Of a DNA stretch of 64,000 nucleotides, positions 11,401 to 23,388 are shown in pieces. Numbering within the stretch: position 1 is the first letter of the stretch; each line of letters opens with the position of its first letter. This DNA comes from Sisyra terminalis (taxonomy: Eukaryota; Arthropoda; Insecta; Neuroptera; Sisyridae): NCBI GenBank assembly GCA_958496175.1, contig OY292278.1:25668001-25732000 (forward strand), given 5' to 3'. The notes beneath the pieces are model-generated. The model did not search any database. It was not told the DNA's origin and worked only from the letters and a program-made list of their open reading frames with translations. The translations under genes and the position numbers were made by a program.

Positions 11401-14400
11401 ATTTAGTTGTACAATTCTTAAAAAATAACCATTATGAGGATCTCCAATTTGTTCTGAATGTCCCTGGAATGGCAGTTCTCTAATTGCCACTGATTTAACA
11501 TTTGTAAAAATGTAAAAAAAATGTAATGTAGTAACTGGAAGGTAAATTCTACAAAAAAATATTTATTTAACTTTACTGAAGATGTTTGCTGCCCCTAAAA
11601 TCGTGCTAAAGTTATTGAATTAGAACCAAAGAGTAGCATGAGCCTCGCGAGCCGCAGGTTCTCGACTCCTGCCCTAGTGGGTACCTCGCGGTGCCGGTTG
11701 GGAATGAAAACACGTAATGGTGACAAAAAAGATGGAAGATCATAAGTAAGTCGGGATAAGTGAACATCACAAGAATCAGTTTTGTATTAAAGTTGAAAAA
11801 TTTACCCAAAGGAGGAAGAATTTACCAGCATAAGAATGCAGAAGACAATGAGAAACCTCTGTATTTAAGGTTCTTCGGGGCATCCTTTGTATTATATAGT
11901 CATTTGACGTTGTTTGCCATGATAATCGCTAGTCCTCAGCGTTGAAGTAGCCCAAGAAAAAGAAGGGGAAGAATTGATTGTAAGTTAAATAATTTTATGA
12001 CAATTGTAACTGGGCAATGTAACTGATCCGAGGAACCCTAGTTAATTGAATTCCTTTATTTTCACGGAATCACAATTAAGGATCCTTCCATCATTAGCTG
12101 TAGGAAATCTTTAAATTAGTCATAAATAATTCCATTTTTGTTTCCTGCAGATCTATATTTCCGATTTATTCAACACTGATTACGAATTCAGGAATTCAAT
12201 TCTGATTTTCAAATTTGCAAAACAGTAATTTTTCTTATCGATTCTGGTCTGTTCTTCACATTGATTTAAGAAGAATTTTCTATCTTCGTTATTCTCTGGA
12301 CTTACAATTCCCCTACAAGTAGTCATATTCATTTTGAAAGTATTTCTTATGATAATTGAAATGTTTAATGTCATATTTCGTAGCTTTTTGTATTCCTACC
12401 TTTATTACCAACAAAACCGTGCTGTCAGCGTAATTGATTAACTGTCCGTGCATTGAATCCGCATTTTTCCGAGGCTGCAACTGTAAGCCATTTTATAAAA
12501 AGGAAATAAACAGCATTGGAGGACCACTTCTATAATTACGGATTTTTTTTAGAGCTTTAGGCTCGAAGAATCCCACACGTTTCAGTACTTTGGGTTCCAA
12601 ATTTTGGAGAATTCTAATCTAGGTTTACTACTTGCAGAGCAAAGAATAAATTTCTTAAGAAATTTAATTCATTTTTTTTTTAAATCCAATCACTGTAAAT
12701 AAGGAAAGAAAGTATCAAGGATCAATTGTAGAGGTTTCAATTGTTCAGAAAATGAATTAATAAGTAAATTAAATTTAGTCCATTTATTGTAAATGTATAC
12801 TGCAGTTGCACTTAAAGGGAATTGCATAAGGAAGTTTTAACTTTGGATTATATTGAAAAAATAATCTTAATCATAAAAAATAAAAAAATGCCTCAGAAAA
12901 AAATATTCAAATTGATTATTTGTCCAATTTCAATTCATCATTTCGCATCAAAATTTGTTTCATTATTCAATAGTAGGCAATTTGATAGTTTATCATCGTA
13001 TTTTAATAGTCTAGAAAAAATTTATGAATCAAGTCATAAACGTGAAAGTATTGAGAAGATTCAACAAAGAAAAAACTACCATCGATGTGTGGTTAAGAAT
13101 ATAATGTTACATTCTGAAAGGAAAAGGATTCTTGATGTTATATAAGGAAAAGTCCCGAAAAAAGAGGAAAAAGATGAATTGAAATTCTGATTTTATTAAC
13201 TTGAGGAATGGACAACTCCAGTTTCAAGAAAATGGCCTGGGATAGATGATGGTGGAGGAAGGAATTCAAAATGAAACCTACCGTTAGGCAGGAAAACAAG
13301 AAAACGGGAAAAAAATTATTCGGCTGCTTATAAAAAATGAAAGATGTAAGTTACATTGAAAGTACGATAAGGAGAAGGATTGCATATTCAGCTCTTAATA
13401 AATTTGGTTCAGTGTAATTTTTCCCTGCAATAAAGTGTCGAAAACCTTTTTTATGTTTATTTCTATCATTTGTGGCGATTTTAAATTTTTCGAGCCAATA
13501 TTCTTCGTATGTTTTTCATCTACTATCTTGTATTCATATTTTACTAGGCACATTTTCCCAAATCGTATGATTGTATCGTTCGTTCCAATCATTACTTATG
13601 CATATTTTTGGAAATGTTCCCACTCCACCATCATTATCATAACGGAAGACGCTTTTAATTACAATTATTATGCGTTTCAAAAAAACTATTTAAATAATGC
13701 CTATTAGACGCAACTACAATAACTCGGGAAAAGTTCAATCTCTCAATCGACTCCGTTGAATTTGAAGAGAAAGAGAAATAAAAGTCGATGGCCAGTTTAC
13801 AGTAATCAACTGTTCATTTCAAGTCCTGTTAGAGTTGCCGGCAGCGAAGGTGTCTTAGAATCAAGTTCCTTTCGCCCGAAAAAATAAACACATAAATTCA
13901 ACAATCGATCGATCTAGCCAATCAAAATGAAGCCAGAAATCTCGGTCTTTGCACCCTAACAAATGCCATCCATAAATCATTCCAATAAAAGTGCCAAAAT
14001 TTTACCATCCATCTTATTGGGCTTATAAAAATTTATTGCAATTTTTACAACTTTCAAAATCGCCATTCATCGTGTCGAAAACCACTTCGACCACAACCCC
14101 TAAAGTTAATTCTTTTACGATTTTTTTTCGGCTTTATCTCTCAAGATGTTGTATCGAAAAAACAAAGAAAAAAAATAATTAGTTCATGCGGATTTCCTCT
14201 CCGAAAGTCTTCAAGATGTGCTCTTCATTGTTATTTGTTGAATTCTTAGTATTGAACTAAGCCAAAACCATTTTTCTTTAATTTATCAATATTTTGACAT
14301 ATTTTTCTTTGCCAAAAAAAACAGTATGGTTTGCTTTGACTTTAGGTATACCGCAATCTATTCAAACAGAAGATCAACTAAAACCATTAAGTCAGTTGGA

Positions 14401-15189
14401 GGTCTTATGCAAATAACTCGCATTATTGCGTTGCCAAAAGACCTAATTAGGGGTCGTAAATAAAATTTTCAAAAACCATATTGCTTCCAATAGTAAAGAT
14501 TAAGTTTTTAGCTGTAAAGTCAATAGTTCACGCGTCATTGTTTCCAGAAATTCATTTGATTACTGTATGATCTTTTTCCCCTGGAAATTATTAGTTGAAA
14601 ATTATTGATTTAGTGCTCTGAATACAATAGCGAATCGAAATATCGTTAATCGTCACGTTTCGGCCTACGTTCGAAAACAATAACGAAATGAAACAAAACG
14701 TAAAACGGTATTTTTTGTTTCGGAGCGATTTATAACGGAAAATTGCACAAGAGACGAGGCTTGTCTGATCCGCTATATTTAGTGGCCGTCTGAACGTCGG
14801 TTTCGATATAAAATATGTCGTGTATGGGTCTATGGGCCCGCGTAAAGTACAGCTAGAAGACCACGGTAATCGACTTTGTCTTGCATTCTCTTCGTTGCTC
14901 GGCTTCAAGATATTTTTGAACTATTACCTTCGCACAGGTACCGTAACTTTTGCATTTACTTTCAATGTTCAAACGGTATTATTGGTACAGATAACCGAGC
15001 CAAGCCCATCAATGTGTCGTATTTAAATGTACGTTGGCGTACGCTTCCGAGCAAAAGGTGACCAAAAAGGCTCTACAATACTCCAGTTGATAGATGTTAA
15101 AAATTTCGATTGGTTTATATTTGTCGTAACAGTATAGTTTGGAATCAAAATGTCAGCAAAATTTTATTTCTTAACTGGTTTTTACATTG
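8476..15189. other. Long stretch without a recognised gene
   Basis: Mostly AT-rich, with slightly more GC near 9600-10400 and 14600-15060. Open frames up to about 107 codons exist (10083-10406 plus, 12822-13145 plus, 14591-14908 minus) but show no family motif or splice context. The hAT-like end at 11.64 kb is the only repeat recognised; CAGTGGCGGATTTAGG at 10738 may be another transposon end. Confidence 0.5.
11636..11685. repeat. hAT-like terminal fragment
   Basis: GCCTCGCGAGCCGCAGGTTC followed by TCGACTCCTGCCCTAG resembles the widespread hAT terminus CAGGGGTCGGCAACCTGCGG in reverse orientation. The partner end was not found. Confidence 0.4.
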
Positions 15190-15197
15190 CTTTAGAC

Positions 15198-15401
15198 CAC
15201 TGTTGTTTTAATCCGGGATTCCTGCATCCCTGAGGGTGCCAGAGATGCTTCTGCCAATATATATTATGCAATTCTTGAGGATAAATTTTGCGAAAAATGT
15301 ATTTTTTTAATCTAAAAAACCAAAACCATTTTCAATGAGATGCGGAGACCTATTTTCAGATTCAAAAGAGTACGGCTCACTTAAAAGGATAAGAAACACT
15401 G
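15198..15401. mobile_element. hAT-type MITE with 8-bp target duplication
   Basis: Flanked by CTTTAGAC at 15190-15197 and 15402-15409. Ends CACTGTTGTTTTAATCCGGG and CTTAAAAGGATAAGAAACACTG, imperfect inverted repeats of the CAGTGxTT type. An 8-bp duplication is the hAT hallmark. Confidence 0.7.
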
Positions 15402-15499
15402 CTTTAGACAAATAATATAGTATACAATTTTATATTTTTATTCTAGTATAATATATTCATATTTGTTTTTTTTTCTGTTCAATGTCACATTAATTTGAC

Positions 15500-15905
15500 A
15501 CCACACTACAATATTTCAAAACTTGATACCAGTGGCTTCTCAGCAGTACCTAACTGTTGAATAATTAGTAGATAACTGATAGGTTAGTAGAAAAGAAAAA
15601 ATGTATCTAATTAAGAGTTCTTATCGAAAAATAGGAATTGAAGATAATTTGAAGGGATTTGAATCTTTAAAAAAAAAAAGTTTTTTTAATGTATTTTAAT
15701 GGTACCACACTGCAATAATATTTCAAAACTTGATTTCAGGGGCTCCTCAGCTGTAGCGTTTAAATAATCAGTAGATAACTGATCGGTTAATAGAAAAGAA
15801 AATATTTATAATGATAACTAAGAATCCTTATAGAAAAATAGGGATTGATGATATTAGAGTTTTTGAAAAAAATGTTTTTTTTTAATTGTATTTTTATACT
15901 TTAAT
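15500..15905 (+). repeat. Tandem duplication, about 204-bp period
   Basis: ACCACACTACAATATTTCAA at 15500 recurs as ACCACACTGCAATAATATTT at 15704. Both copies continue with AGTAGATAACTGAT and TAGAAAAGAAAA and a poly-A/T block near the end. Two copies only, diverged. Confidence 0.75.
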
Positions 15906-15923
15906 AAAAATAAGATTTACTAG

Positions 15924-16020
15924 TTACTTCCCGTGAAATTATCAAAGTCCAACATTGATACAACTGACAAATTACTTCCCGTGAAATATTCACAGCCCAA
16001 CACTGACACAATTGACAAAT
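15924..16020 (+). repeat. Tandem duplication, 48-bp period
   Basis: TTACTTCCCGTGAAAT at 15924 and again at 15972, each followed by ...CCAACA(T/C)TGA(T/C)ACAA(C/T)TGACAAA. A faint third unit may lie near 16128 (TTTTCCATGAAATTTTC). Confidence 0.7.
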
Positions 16021-16680
16021 GACCAAAATTGGTAATTTAATGAAATCGAAATAACATTCACATACATACATTATCCTATTTTATTATAAATATAGATAAA
16101 GTCGAAATAAGATTTTTATCAATTAATTTTCCATGAAATTTTCAAAAAAATCATATGTTGGCAAATGCGTTACACTGTAATATGACATCATAATGTTAAA
16201 GTTATTCAACAACAGTTGGTTGCCTGTGGTTCCTAGTTGTGTATTGCTTAAGAATATTCAAAATTTGTTTTAACAATTAATTTGATACAGGAGTGGTAAA
16301 GAATTTATAAAGGGTGTGTAAGTATTTGTAACTTTAATTTTTGCTTTACTTTTCATTGTAGTGTCTTAATTATAATTTTTTGTACCTCCTTTTAGCTAAA
16401 AGAAATAAATTATTATCAGAATGATATTATGTTATTACTAACAGCAAGCAAATCCTCACGTATAACTTAAATAAATCTATTTTTTTAGTATTATTTAATA
16501 ATTGTGAGGTATACATTGAAATTGCTTGATTTTTACAGTTTTTATTGGCTATGATTTTGTGTAGGTAAATCATTTGAAAAGTTACTCTTAGTATTTAATT
16601 TATACATACATAAACATTGTTATGAATTACTGTACACCTTTAAATTAAATAATCTATATGGTCCTCACAATAACAAAAAT
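16021..16680. other. AT-rich stretch, nothing recognised
   Basis: No open frame above 60 codons and no clear inverted or tandem repeat beyond a faint echo of the 48-bp unit near 16128. Confidence 0.5.
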
Positions 16681-16880
16681 CGATGACCCATCACATAGCA
16701 GTTACGCAGAGATCCAAGAGTACTTGATGACCTCCGAAGAAGATTGTTTGGCCATCTAAATACGAATCTAGACAATTCGTCAAATATATACATTTATTTG
16801 AGCTTTTGTTCAAAATGTTTATAGTTTACTATAGTAAACTATATTACATAAATTAGACCACAATATAAATAGTATAGGTA
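16681..16880 (+). repeat. Dispersed repeat K, copy 1 (hammerhead-like)
   Basis: Begins near CATCACATAGCAGTTA and contains GAAGAAGATTGTTTGGCCATC, then TAAATACGAAT-CTAGACA-ATTCGTC. The stem around TTTGG and the ACGAAT/ATTCGT hairpin ending in GTC recall stems II and III and the GUC cleavage site of a hammerhead, with two extra bases after GAA. Related copies occur near 35.1, 45.9 and 59.8 kb. Confidence 0.5.
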
Positions 16881-17242
16881 TTTTTTAAAGTGTATCTTGT
16901 AGCATATTTTACAACATTTTTGGGGTTTGAATTCATAAGCTGCGCATGCCACAAAATTTAAACATTTTCATTAACCCATATGTTATTAACCACAAAGACG
17001 GACTAAGACGGACCTATGCACCTATGATGCACCTATGCGTGTGATGACACCTATGACGTATACGACCGTATGATACTTTTTTTAAAAATTCAAAAATTCT
17101 TATATTAATCTATCTAATAATTTAGATGATAAAATCGATAATGAAATCAAAAACTTTATATACAATTTCTTCAAAATGAATTAAAATATTCTATTATATA
17201 TTATCCATGTTGTTTAAGTCCTTGTCTTTTTTAAAATATAAT

Positions 17243-17650
17243 ACTTAAATTGTGGGCAATAAGGACGAAGCTTCTTGTAGAATATTATTTATTTTATCGC
17301 CAACGTTTCGTCAGTCATTCCTGACTTCTTCAGGGCTCAAAATTAAAAATTACTCTACAAGTAAGCTAGTCGACTGTTTATTATTATTATAACTGAGTTG
17401 AGCCATGTGTGATTGTATTTTTTCAATAATGTTTTTAAACAATTTTTTATTTATCAAATTTATCAATACCAAATTATATTCTTGGTTTGTTGTTCTACCA
17501 GTTGGGTTATTTTACAGCTTATTTTTATGACATTTGTAGAGTAATTTTTAATTTTGAGCCCTGAAGAAGTCTGGAATGACTGACGAAACGTTGGCGATAA
17601 AATAAATATTATTCTACAAGAAGCTGCGTCCTTATTGCCCACAGTTTAAT
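17243..17650. repeat. Inverted pair of hammerhead-motif repeats (Penelope-like?)
   Basis: Arms 17243-17360 and 17534-17650 are about 118 bases each, nearly identical and inverted, with about 173 bases between. Each has CCCTGAAGAAGTC, a short stem, then GACGAAACGTTGG (17560-17593 on plus; 17300-17333 on minus). CTGAAGA...GAAAC fits the hammerhead ribozyme core CUGANGA...GAAA. Such motifs are known in the pseudo-LTRs of Penelope-like retroelements. No reverse transcriptase is present here. Confidence 0.6.
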
Positions 17651-18989
17651 TATTATATTATATATTATATTCTAAAATATTCCATAATTTTTTTTTAAAC
17701 TTCTTAATTTTTGATGTCTCTAGCAAAAAATCGGCAGCTAAAATTTGCTCAAGAGTTCACATAAGTACAAGTCAAATGGGAACTAATTATTATTTTTTAT
17801 AGCTTTTTAACAGTAGTGTACACGTACGATAGGCCACACTTGTAATTTCCCGTTCAACATAGATTTTCTTCAATCTTAACATATTACAGTTATATTTTTT
17901 TGAGTTCTAAGACCGGGATTCACGTACCGTTGTTATTCTTCCACGATAACAATGTCTCTCTTCCGGAAGAAATTATCCATTTACTTTCATGAAGACTCGA
18001 AAAAAATGACAAAATATCGTACTTTCAAGGGTAAATCTAAATAATTAACGAATTGTCTCGCCTAAATTTTTACTTCAGAATAATTCAAAAACATATACTT
18101 ACTCGAACAAAAAAATGTCTATACAAATGATTATCTTCAAAATGACATTTTGGATTATAAAAAATTGAAATTTTAAACTAATTATAATTTTTATTTCAAT
18201 TGTAGTTAAATAATTATTTGTGATTATTTTAATGAATTTAAAATATATATATATGTTGGAAAGTTATACATGTATCTATGTATTATGAAAATAAAGCTTT
18301 TCATTAATAATTGATTAATTCATTAATTATTGCACCTTTATAAACTATGAGTAAAATAGTTATAAGTCACAAAAGTACTTCTATAAAAAAACTTTTTACT
18401 GAATAATCAATACATTTTTATTTCCCAAAATTTTAATTTATATAGCACTATTAATAATTCAAGTTCAAAATTTCCTAAGTACACAATGTGCCTTGAATCC
18501 TAATGTTCCTTAATAAACATACATTCGAACACATTAAAAAGCGTTAAAAATCATTTTTGATGTTTGAGCACTATTTTTATTTAAAGAAAGGGTATTTGAA
18601 ATTATTAAGTTAATGAATAATTAATATCGTGTGACTCAATTTATTTATTTCTTTATTGAATACAGCCGGTTTAACAGTCTTTAGCTGTCATTAACAGGTA
18701 ATGTTTTTTGTGTCAATTGTAAATAAATTTCATATAAGGTGTTTGTTTTAAGCAATCTATTCTTAAGGATATTAGTTTTATTCAATAAAGAAATAAAGAA
18801 ATTGAGTCATACGACGTATATAATTATTCATTAATTTATTAATTGTGACTCAGAAATAATAAATAAAATATTTAACAATGGAATTATTAAGAAATATATT
18901 TCTTGAAAATCAGTTAAACTAGTCAATAACATATATATTATATTATGTTGGCGAAGTTGTGAGTATCGGTTAGTATTTGTATAAGGACA

Positions 18990-19165
18990 AATGTATAATA
19001 CTAAGGATTGGTATTTTCACTCATAGAAAGATAAACCAAATCCTTAAAATAGATTTTTAATGATATAATTTTATCTATTAGATAAATCCTACACAAATCA
19101 TTATTTTTAGGTCAAAATATGTATGTTGTCTCTATCTTCCAGACAAAATTTACTGCTACGACCGC
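18990..19165. mobile_element. MITE family C, copy 3
   Basis: AAGGATTGGTATTTTCACTC and AAACCAAATCCTT are inverted to each other; TATTAGATAAATCCTACACA and TGTCTCTATCTTCCAGACAA match the other copies. Confidence 0.5.
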
Positions 19166-20367
19166 TACACATTTTTAAAATAAATTTGGTGTCCAGAAAC
19201 TCAATCAAAGAGATCGTTGTATCTAATACAATATTTACATTTATATCTCCACTTAAAATCTTTGGAATTTTATCTTGTTAAGAATTCGCGATATGTCTGG
19301 TATGTATTTTATTAAATTTTCGTTGATAAAATTTTGCGGTCTTTTTAGTCTTGCAGTATCGTTTACTTTTCTTTTTCGATAACCACGATTATATTCTGTG
19401 TTCGTTTTCGGCATACTTTAAAAATGTTTCTATTAAAATAATGAAATATTTATGTAAACAATACTCAATTCACCACGGTTGTTAGGACGACTATTCCCAA
19501 GCAACGTAATACGCAGGCGCGCACATATATAAGAAACACTTATGTTTTCTACTTCATTCTCTCGTTCGTTAGATTTTATTGACTTAAATGTATATCTCTT
19601 TTACCTGTCGCTTTTTCGTTTCATGAAATTTCAAGTCAACGATGCTAAAGAAGTTTTCACTTAAAAAAAACCGTTATGATATAGATTGACACTTCCGAAA
19701 ACCCTATTTTTTATATATCACTCAGTATACTATAATACACTTTTGTATTATAAGCAAAGTGTTAGTTACAATTGTTTACAAGAATAAAAGTAAAAACCAA
19801 ACAACGATAAAGTATGCGTCTTTAGAGAACTACCAAAGAAATGTAAAGTTTTTTTGTTGAAGTTCTGGATCTCGTATTCTATTGAATGCCTGAGCAATAT
19901 CCAGGAAGGCGCACAGGTATGTTTTTTTAAGGTTTCAGAGTTTCAGATATTACATCAATTCCTGATCTGTTGAGTGGTTGAGTGAAATTAATGAATCTTA
20001 AACTGGGAAGTTAGGATTACATTTCTTAAGTAACACACAGAATAAAATCATAAGGAAGTGTGTATTGTCCATTAAAATGATGAATAGATGAGAGGTATCC
20101 TATCAACCACTCTATATACACTTAAAAAATTTCTTATTATAAAACGGAAATTATATAGGATATATTTAAAATATTTTATACACCAACAAAAAGTAAATGA
20201 ACTCAAAATTGGCTTTAAAAATAGACTTAGACGTAAAAAAAATCTTTATCGTAGTCCTCCCACCTGTTAATTAAACGATTCAAACACATAATTATCCGAA
20301 ACACATTTTCGATAAAGCGAATTTGAATATGTATGTCCAAAATGTATTTAACATTCTCGCCCATTTG

Positions 20368-20369
<2 letters not shown>

Positions 20370-20395
<26 letters not shown>
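20370..20395. repeat. TA microsatellite
   Basis: About 13 TA units just upstream of the Helitron. A 148-codon frame spans it and is judged to be chance. Confidence 0.95.
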
Positions 20396-20398
<3 letters not shown>

Positions 20399-21249
20399 AG
20401 TCAAATATTTGCCAATTTAATTAAATTTATTTGTCGACTGAGGAATAAAAACTTGTTTCGAATTCCTCCGAGGCGAATGAAAAAAGAAATGATTTACCGT
20501 TACGAAATTCGGCCTAAAGCTTTTTTTCGTGACGCACAGCTTGGCCAGGTCGAATGGAACATCCACGTGGAAAATCGAACGAATCGAAACAAAAGGAGAT
20601 CAAAACGAGCCAAGATAATTGTTTTTTTTTTCATTGTTTTAATTTTTTCTGTAGTCTTCCAAATCAAATCGAATTGCAGTAAACGTAAAACAGGGTTTTT
20701 TTTCATTGTTATATTAAGTCAACGAGTTGTAGCAATTTGTTCAATGAAATTAAAATTTAATGAGACTTTTGAGAGTTGAATAATAATAAATAATCTTATA
20801 TATAAAAATCTTGTGTCACGGTGTTTATAGCCAAACTCCTCCGAAACGGCTGGACCGATTTTCATAAAATTTTCTATGTATATTCGGTAGGCATGAGAAT
20901 CAGATGTAAAGTATATTTCATATCTCTAGAAGATTAAGGTGTCCCTCGGCATCTTCTGCAAATTTTTACGCCTACTATTATTTACGTCTATGGATTATTT
21001 GTAATCATCGATGTCTGTGAATTATTTTGAAAAATGCTTAGCAACGTATAAATTTGACATTTTTATTTATTTAATTTATATTAAAATAATTATATAATTC
21101 ATATTGATTCATATTATGGGAGTGTTGTAAGTCCGCGTCATTTTGGCAATTCATTTCGCATTTAATATGTATTACAATGCAGTGCGTGAAAAATTGTGTA
21201 CGATTTATTTTAATTTATAAAAAAAATAGTTTATTTGTCTTTATTTGTG

Positions 21250-21990
21250 AACAGGCGATATATATATATATATATATATTTGGCTATGTGAAGAACATGC
21301 ATTTTTAAAATTGATGCCCCAAACATTGAATGACTGCTGTTGCATTTTATTTATCGGCATTACAAAATTGTAATACTTTCAAGTCGCACGGCCTGTCGCT
21401 TGGAATCATAAGGATGTGTGAACCCCAATGTCTTCACCTTCATATTTTCATTTCAATATTGGTACTTCGAAAACATTGTTCCTTAATTTTTTCACCGTAA
21501 GCTGGGTGTTATTACAAAGACGTGGTTAGTCTATATGTTCCACAACACATCAATGATTACTGATCCGACTTTTAGTTACAGATTATGAAGTGGTAATCCG
21601 AAGACTTTCAGCGAATTTGAAAATTCTATTTATATTCTATTCTATTCTCAACATCAGCTTGATTAGTAATGGAATCAACCAAGTTGCATAGCATCAATTC
21701 GCCAGTTATCTTATTTTGAATCTGAATACTCATTTTGTTGTACCTAATCAACGTTTTTTGGAGCCAATATAACATGTTTGCTTAACCAAATATAATTTTT
21801 GTAATTTTGAGAAAAGTTTGGGAACACCATCTCGATGAGTTCGGTCTTTAACTTAGTAAAGTGACAAAAATTGGTAGGGAATGTAATGTATCCAGATGAT
21901 GTGTCAACAGAAATTTTGCCATTACCAATATCGAGAAATTGTTTGGAAAACACGTTTCCAGATTAATCGTTCTGCATTTCGAATTGCAGA
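21250..21990 (-). pseudogene. Helitron PIF1 helicase remnant, C-terminal part
   Basis: The minus strand from 21953 reads FSKQFLDIGNGKISVDTSSG, then FPTNFCHF, LIEMVFPNFSQNYKNY, WLSKHVILAPKNVD. This is the order and spacing of the C-terminal half of Helitron PIF1-like helicases. It continues with stops and frameshifts through MIPSDRPCDLKVLQF to YIACSQ near 21255, which matches the YVACSR motif near the helicase C-terminus. The TA microsatellite at 21257-21279 has expanded inside that motif, giving a run of YI. The helicase would unwind DNA during rolling-circle transposition. It cannot make a working protein. Confidence 0.75.
21257..21279. repeat. TA microsatellite inside the Helitron helicase relic
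   Basis: About 11 TA units between the CSSHSQ and ACSQ codons of the decayed helicase. Confidence 0.95.
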
Positions 21991-22039
21991 AGTGGACGAC
22001 TTCAGACATTAAGGATCAACTTCTGTCTAAAAAATAAAT

Positions 22040-22147
22040 GCTTCCCTTAAATTATCAAATTTACGGAACCATACAAAGAAACTTCACCTAGAAGAAAACA
22101 TAAGAATTGCATTGCTGAACGATCCATCTGCAGAAGATTTATCCTAG
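22040..22147 (+). pseudogene. Helitron helicase remnant on the opposite strand
   Basis: The plus strand reads SLKLSNLRNHTKKLHL, then NIRIALLNDPSAEDLS and a stop. This matches the helicase segment just upstream of FSKQ (family pattern LKSSNLW..V.KLHLTTNMRVAL.NDPSAE.F). It lies between two minus-strand helicase pieces, so a piece has been inverted or a second element has inserted here. The residual similarity continues a short way (INIGNS) in the next few codons. Confidence 0.65.
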
Positions 22148-22239
22148 AAATGAATAAATATTGGTAATAGCCGTGTTATTGGTTTGAATTTTTATTCCAA
22201 TTAAACTGATTAAAACGTTATTCTGCTGTTTTATAAAAA

Positions 22240-22520
22240 AGCTAGGAATTAGGTAAATTTTTTTCTAATGAGACAAAATTCGAAGGAAATGAAGTCAATA
22301 CGCTTGATTCGTCAACAAGAACACTGAAATTACCGAGATTCAAAAATTGTTTGGGAAATTCTTCAGTAGATGGATCATTCCGCAACCCAACTCATGTCGC
22401 CAGTTGAAATTTTTTCACATTGTGTCACAGATTTTAAGCAGGAGTTTATTTTATGAGCAGAATCTGAACTTTGAATGATTGGCAATGTTTGGGAGAAATC
22501 ACCAATCAGTAAAATCATTG
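22240..22520 (-). pseudogene. Helitron helicase remnant, upstream part
   Basis: The minus strand from 22520 reads MILLIGDFSQTLPIIQSS, then HKINSCLKS, and after a frame change NDPSTEEFPKQFLNLGN, VDESSVLTSFPSNF. GDFxQTLPII is a PIF1-family motif. Its last third repeats the same helicase region as the start of the piece ending at 21953, so this region is present twice, which points to two element copies or a tandem duplication. Confidence 0.7.
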
Positions 22521-23388
22521 CATCGAACTTCCAATGGTTTCAACGGTTATATGCACTTTGCAAATAAAAATTACTGACAATATTAAATTGACACATATGT
22601 GGGTGACGTGAACTGCCAATTGCGTAAAATGGCAAGCCTAATTTATTTAAAAACTCATTTTATTCATTTTTTTTCCGTGAATTGTTAAGGTATGTTAATA
22701 GTTATTCTACTATTCGGAGCGACAAGACGAATCTAACAAATCATATATCATCAAAATTAGTCCAGTCATTTTTTTAGCTCTAATTGGTTTAACTACCCCT
22801 ACTTTGTTTTATATATTAAAGAAATCTGATTTGACAAACTTCGTATGTAATGACAAGATGCTTCAATGGAGAGAATCAATCCGAGGGTAACGCATGAACC
22901 CAAATATATAGCTTCAATAAAGTAAATCGTCGGCCTAAAGTCTCAATCTGCTAAGTCCACTTTTAATTTTTTTTTGTTTTTTTGTTCCAATAGGAAGGAA
23001 TTAAAAATTCTATCGAATGACAAACTGATAAATCTCTTTAAATATAGAAATTTCTCAATATATAACATGAATCGGAAATCTGTTTTATTTAGTAACTTAT
23101 GTAGCTTATATTCAATTTCTTTCCTTTTCCTGAAAAAACTGTTAAAAAGAACTTAGCAGCTTAACACTTTAGGCCGACGAAATGTGTTGGTTGATTTGTC
23201 ATTGAAATAATTGATTTTTTTTTATAATTTTTGTTTTCTTTTTATATACTTACTATTCTAATAAAGTATTGAACATAATTTTATTCAGTTTATTATTCAA
23301 AATTTAAACTAATTGTAGCTAAAATATTCATTCATAAAACACTAAGTTCATTGCTTGCTAGGCAGTACGAAGTTTGCTGGGTTAGCTA

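Larger units (their letters stand above)
17651..20793. other. AT-rich stretch between repeats
   Basis: Apart from MITE family C at 19.0 kb and a TA tract, I see only a local inverted pair, TTTCTTTATTGAATACAG / TTCAATAAAGAAATAAAG (18649 and 18780), which may mark the ends of a small element. Confidence 0.45.

Noticed and set aside
12822..13145. 107-codon lysine- and isoleucine-rich frame
   Set aside because: Starts with TTG, no motif, composition as expected for AT-rich chance sequence.
14591..15061. Overlapping frames on both strands in a GC-richer patch
   Set aside because: Three overlapping frames with no recognisable domain; no way to choose one.
20333..20779. 148-codon plus-strand frame, the longest in the window
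   Set aside because: It contains a TA microsatellite, poly-T runs and no family motif; the opposite strand is also open.
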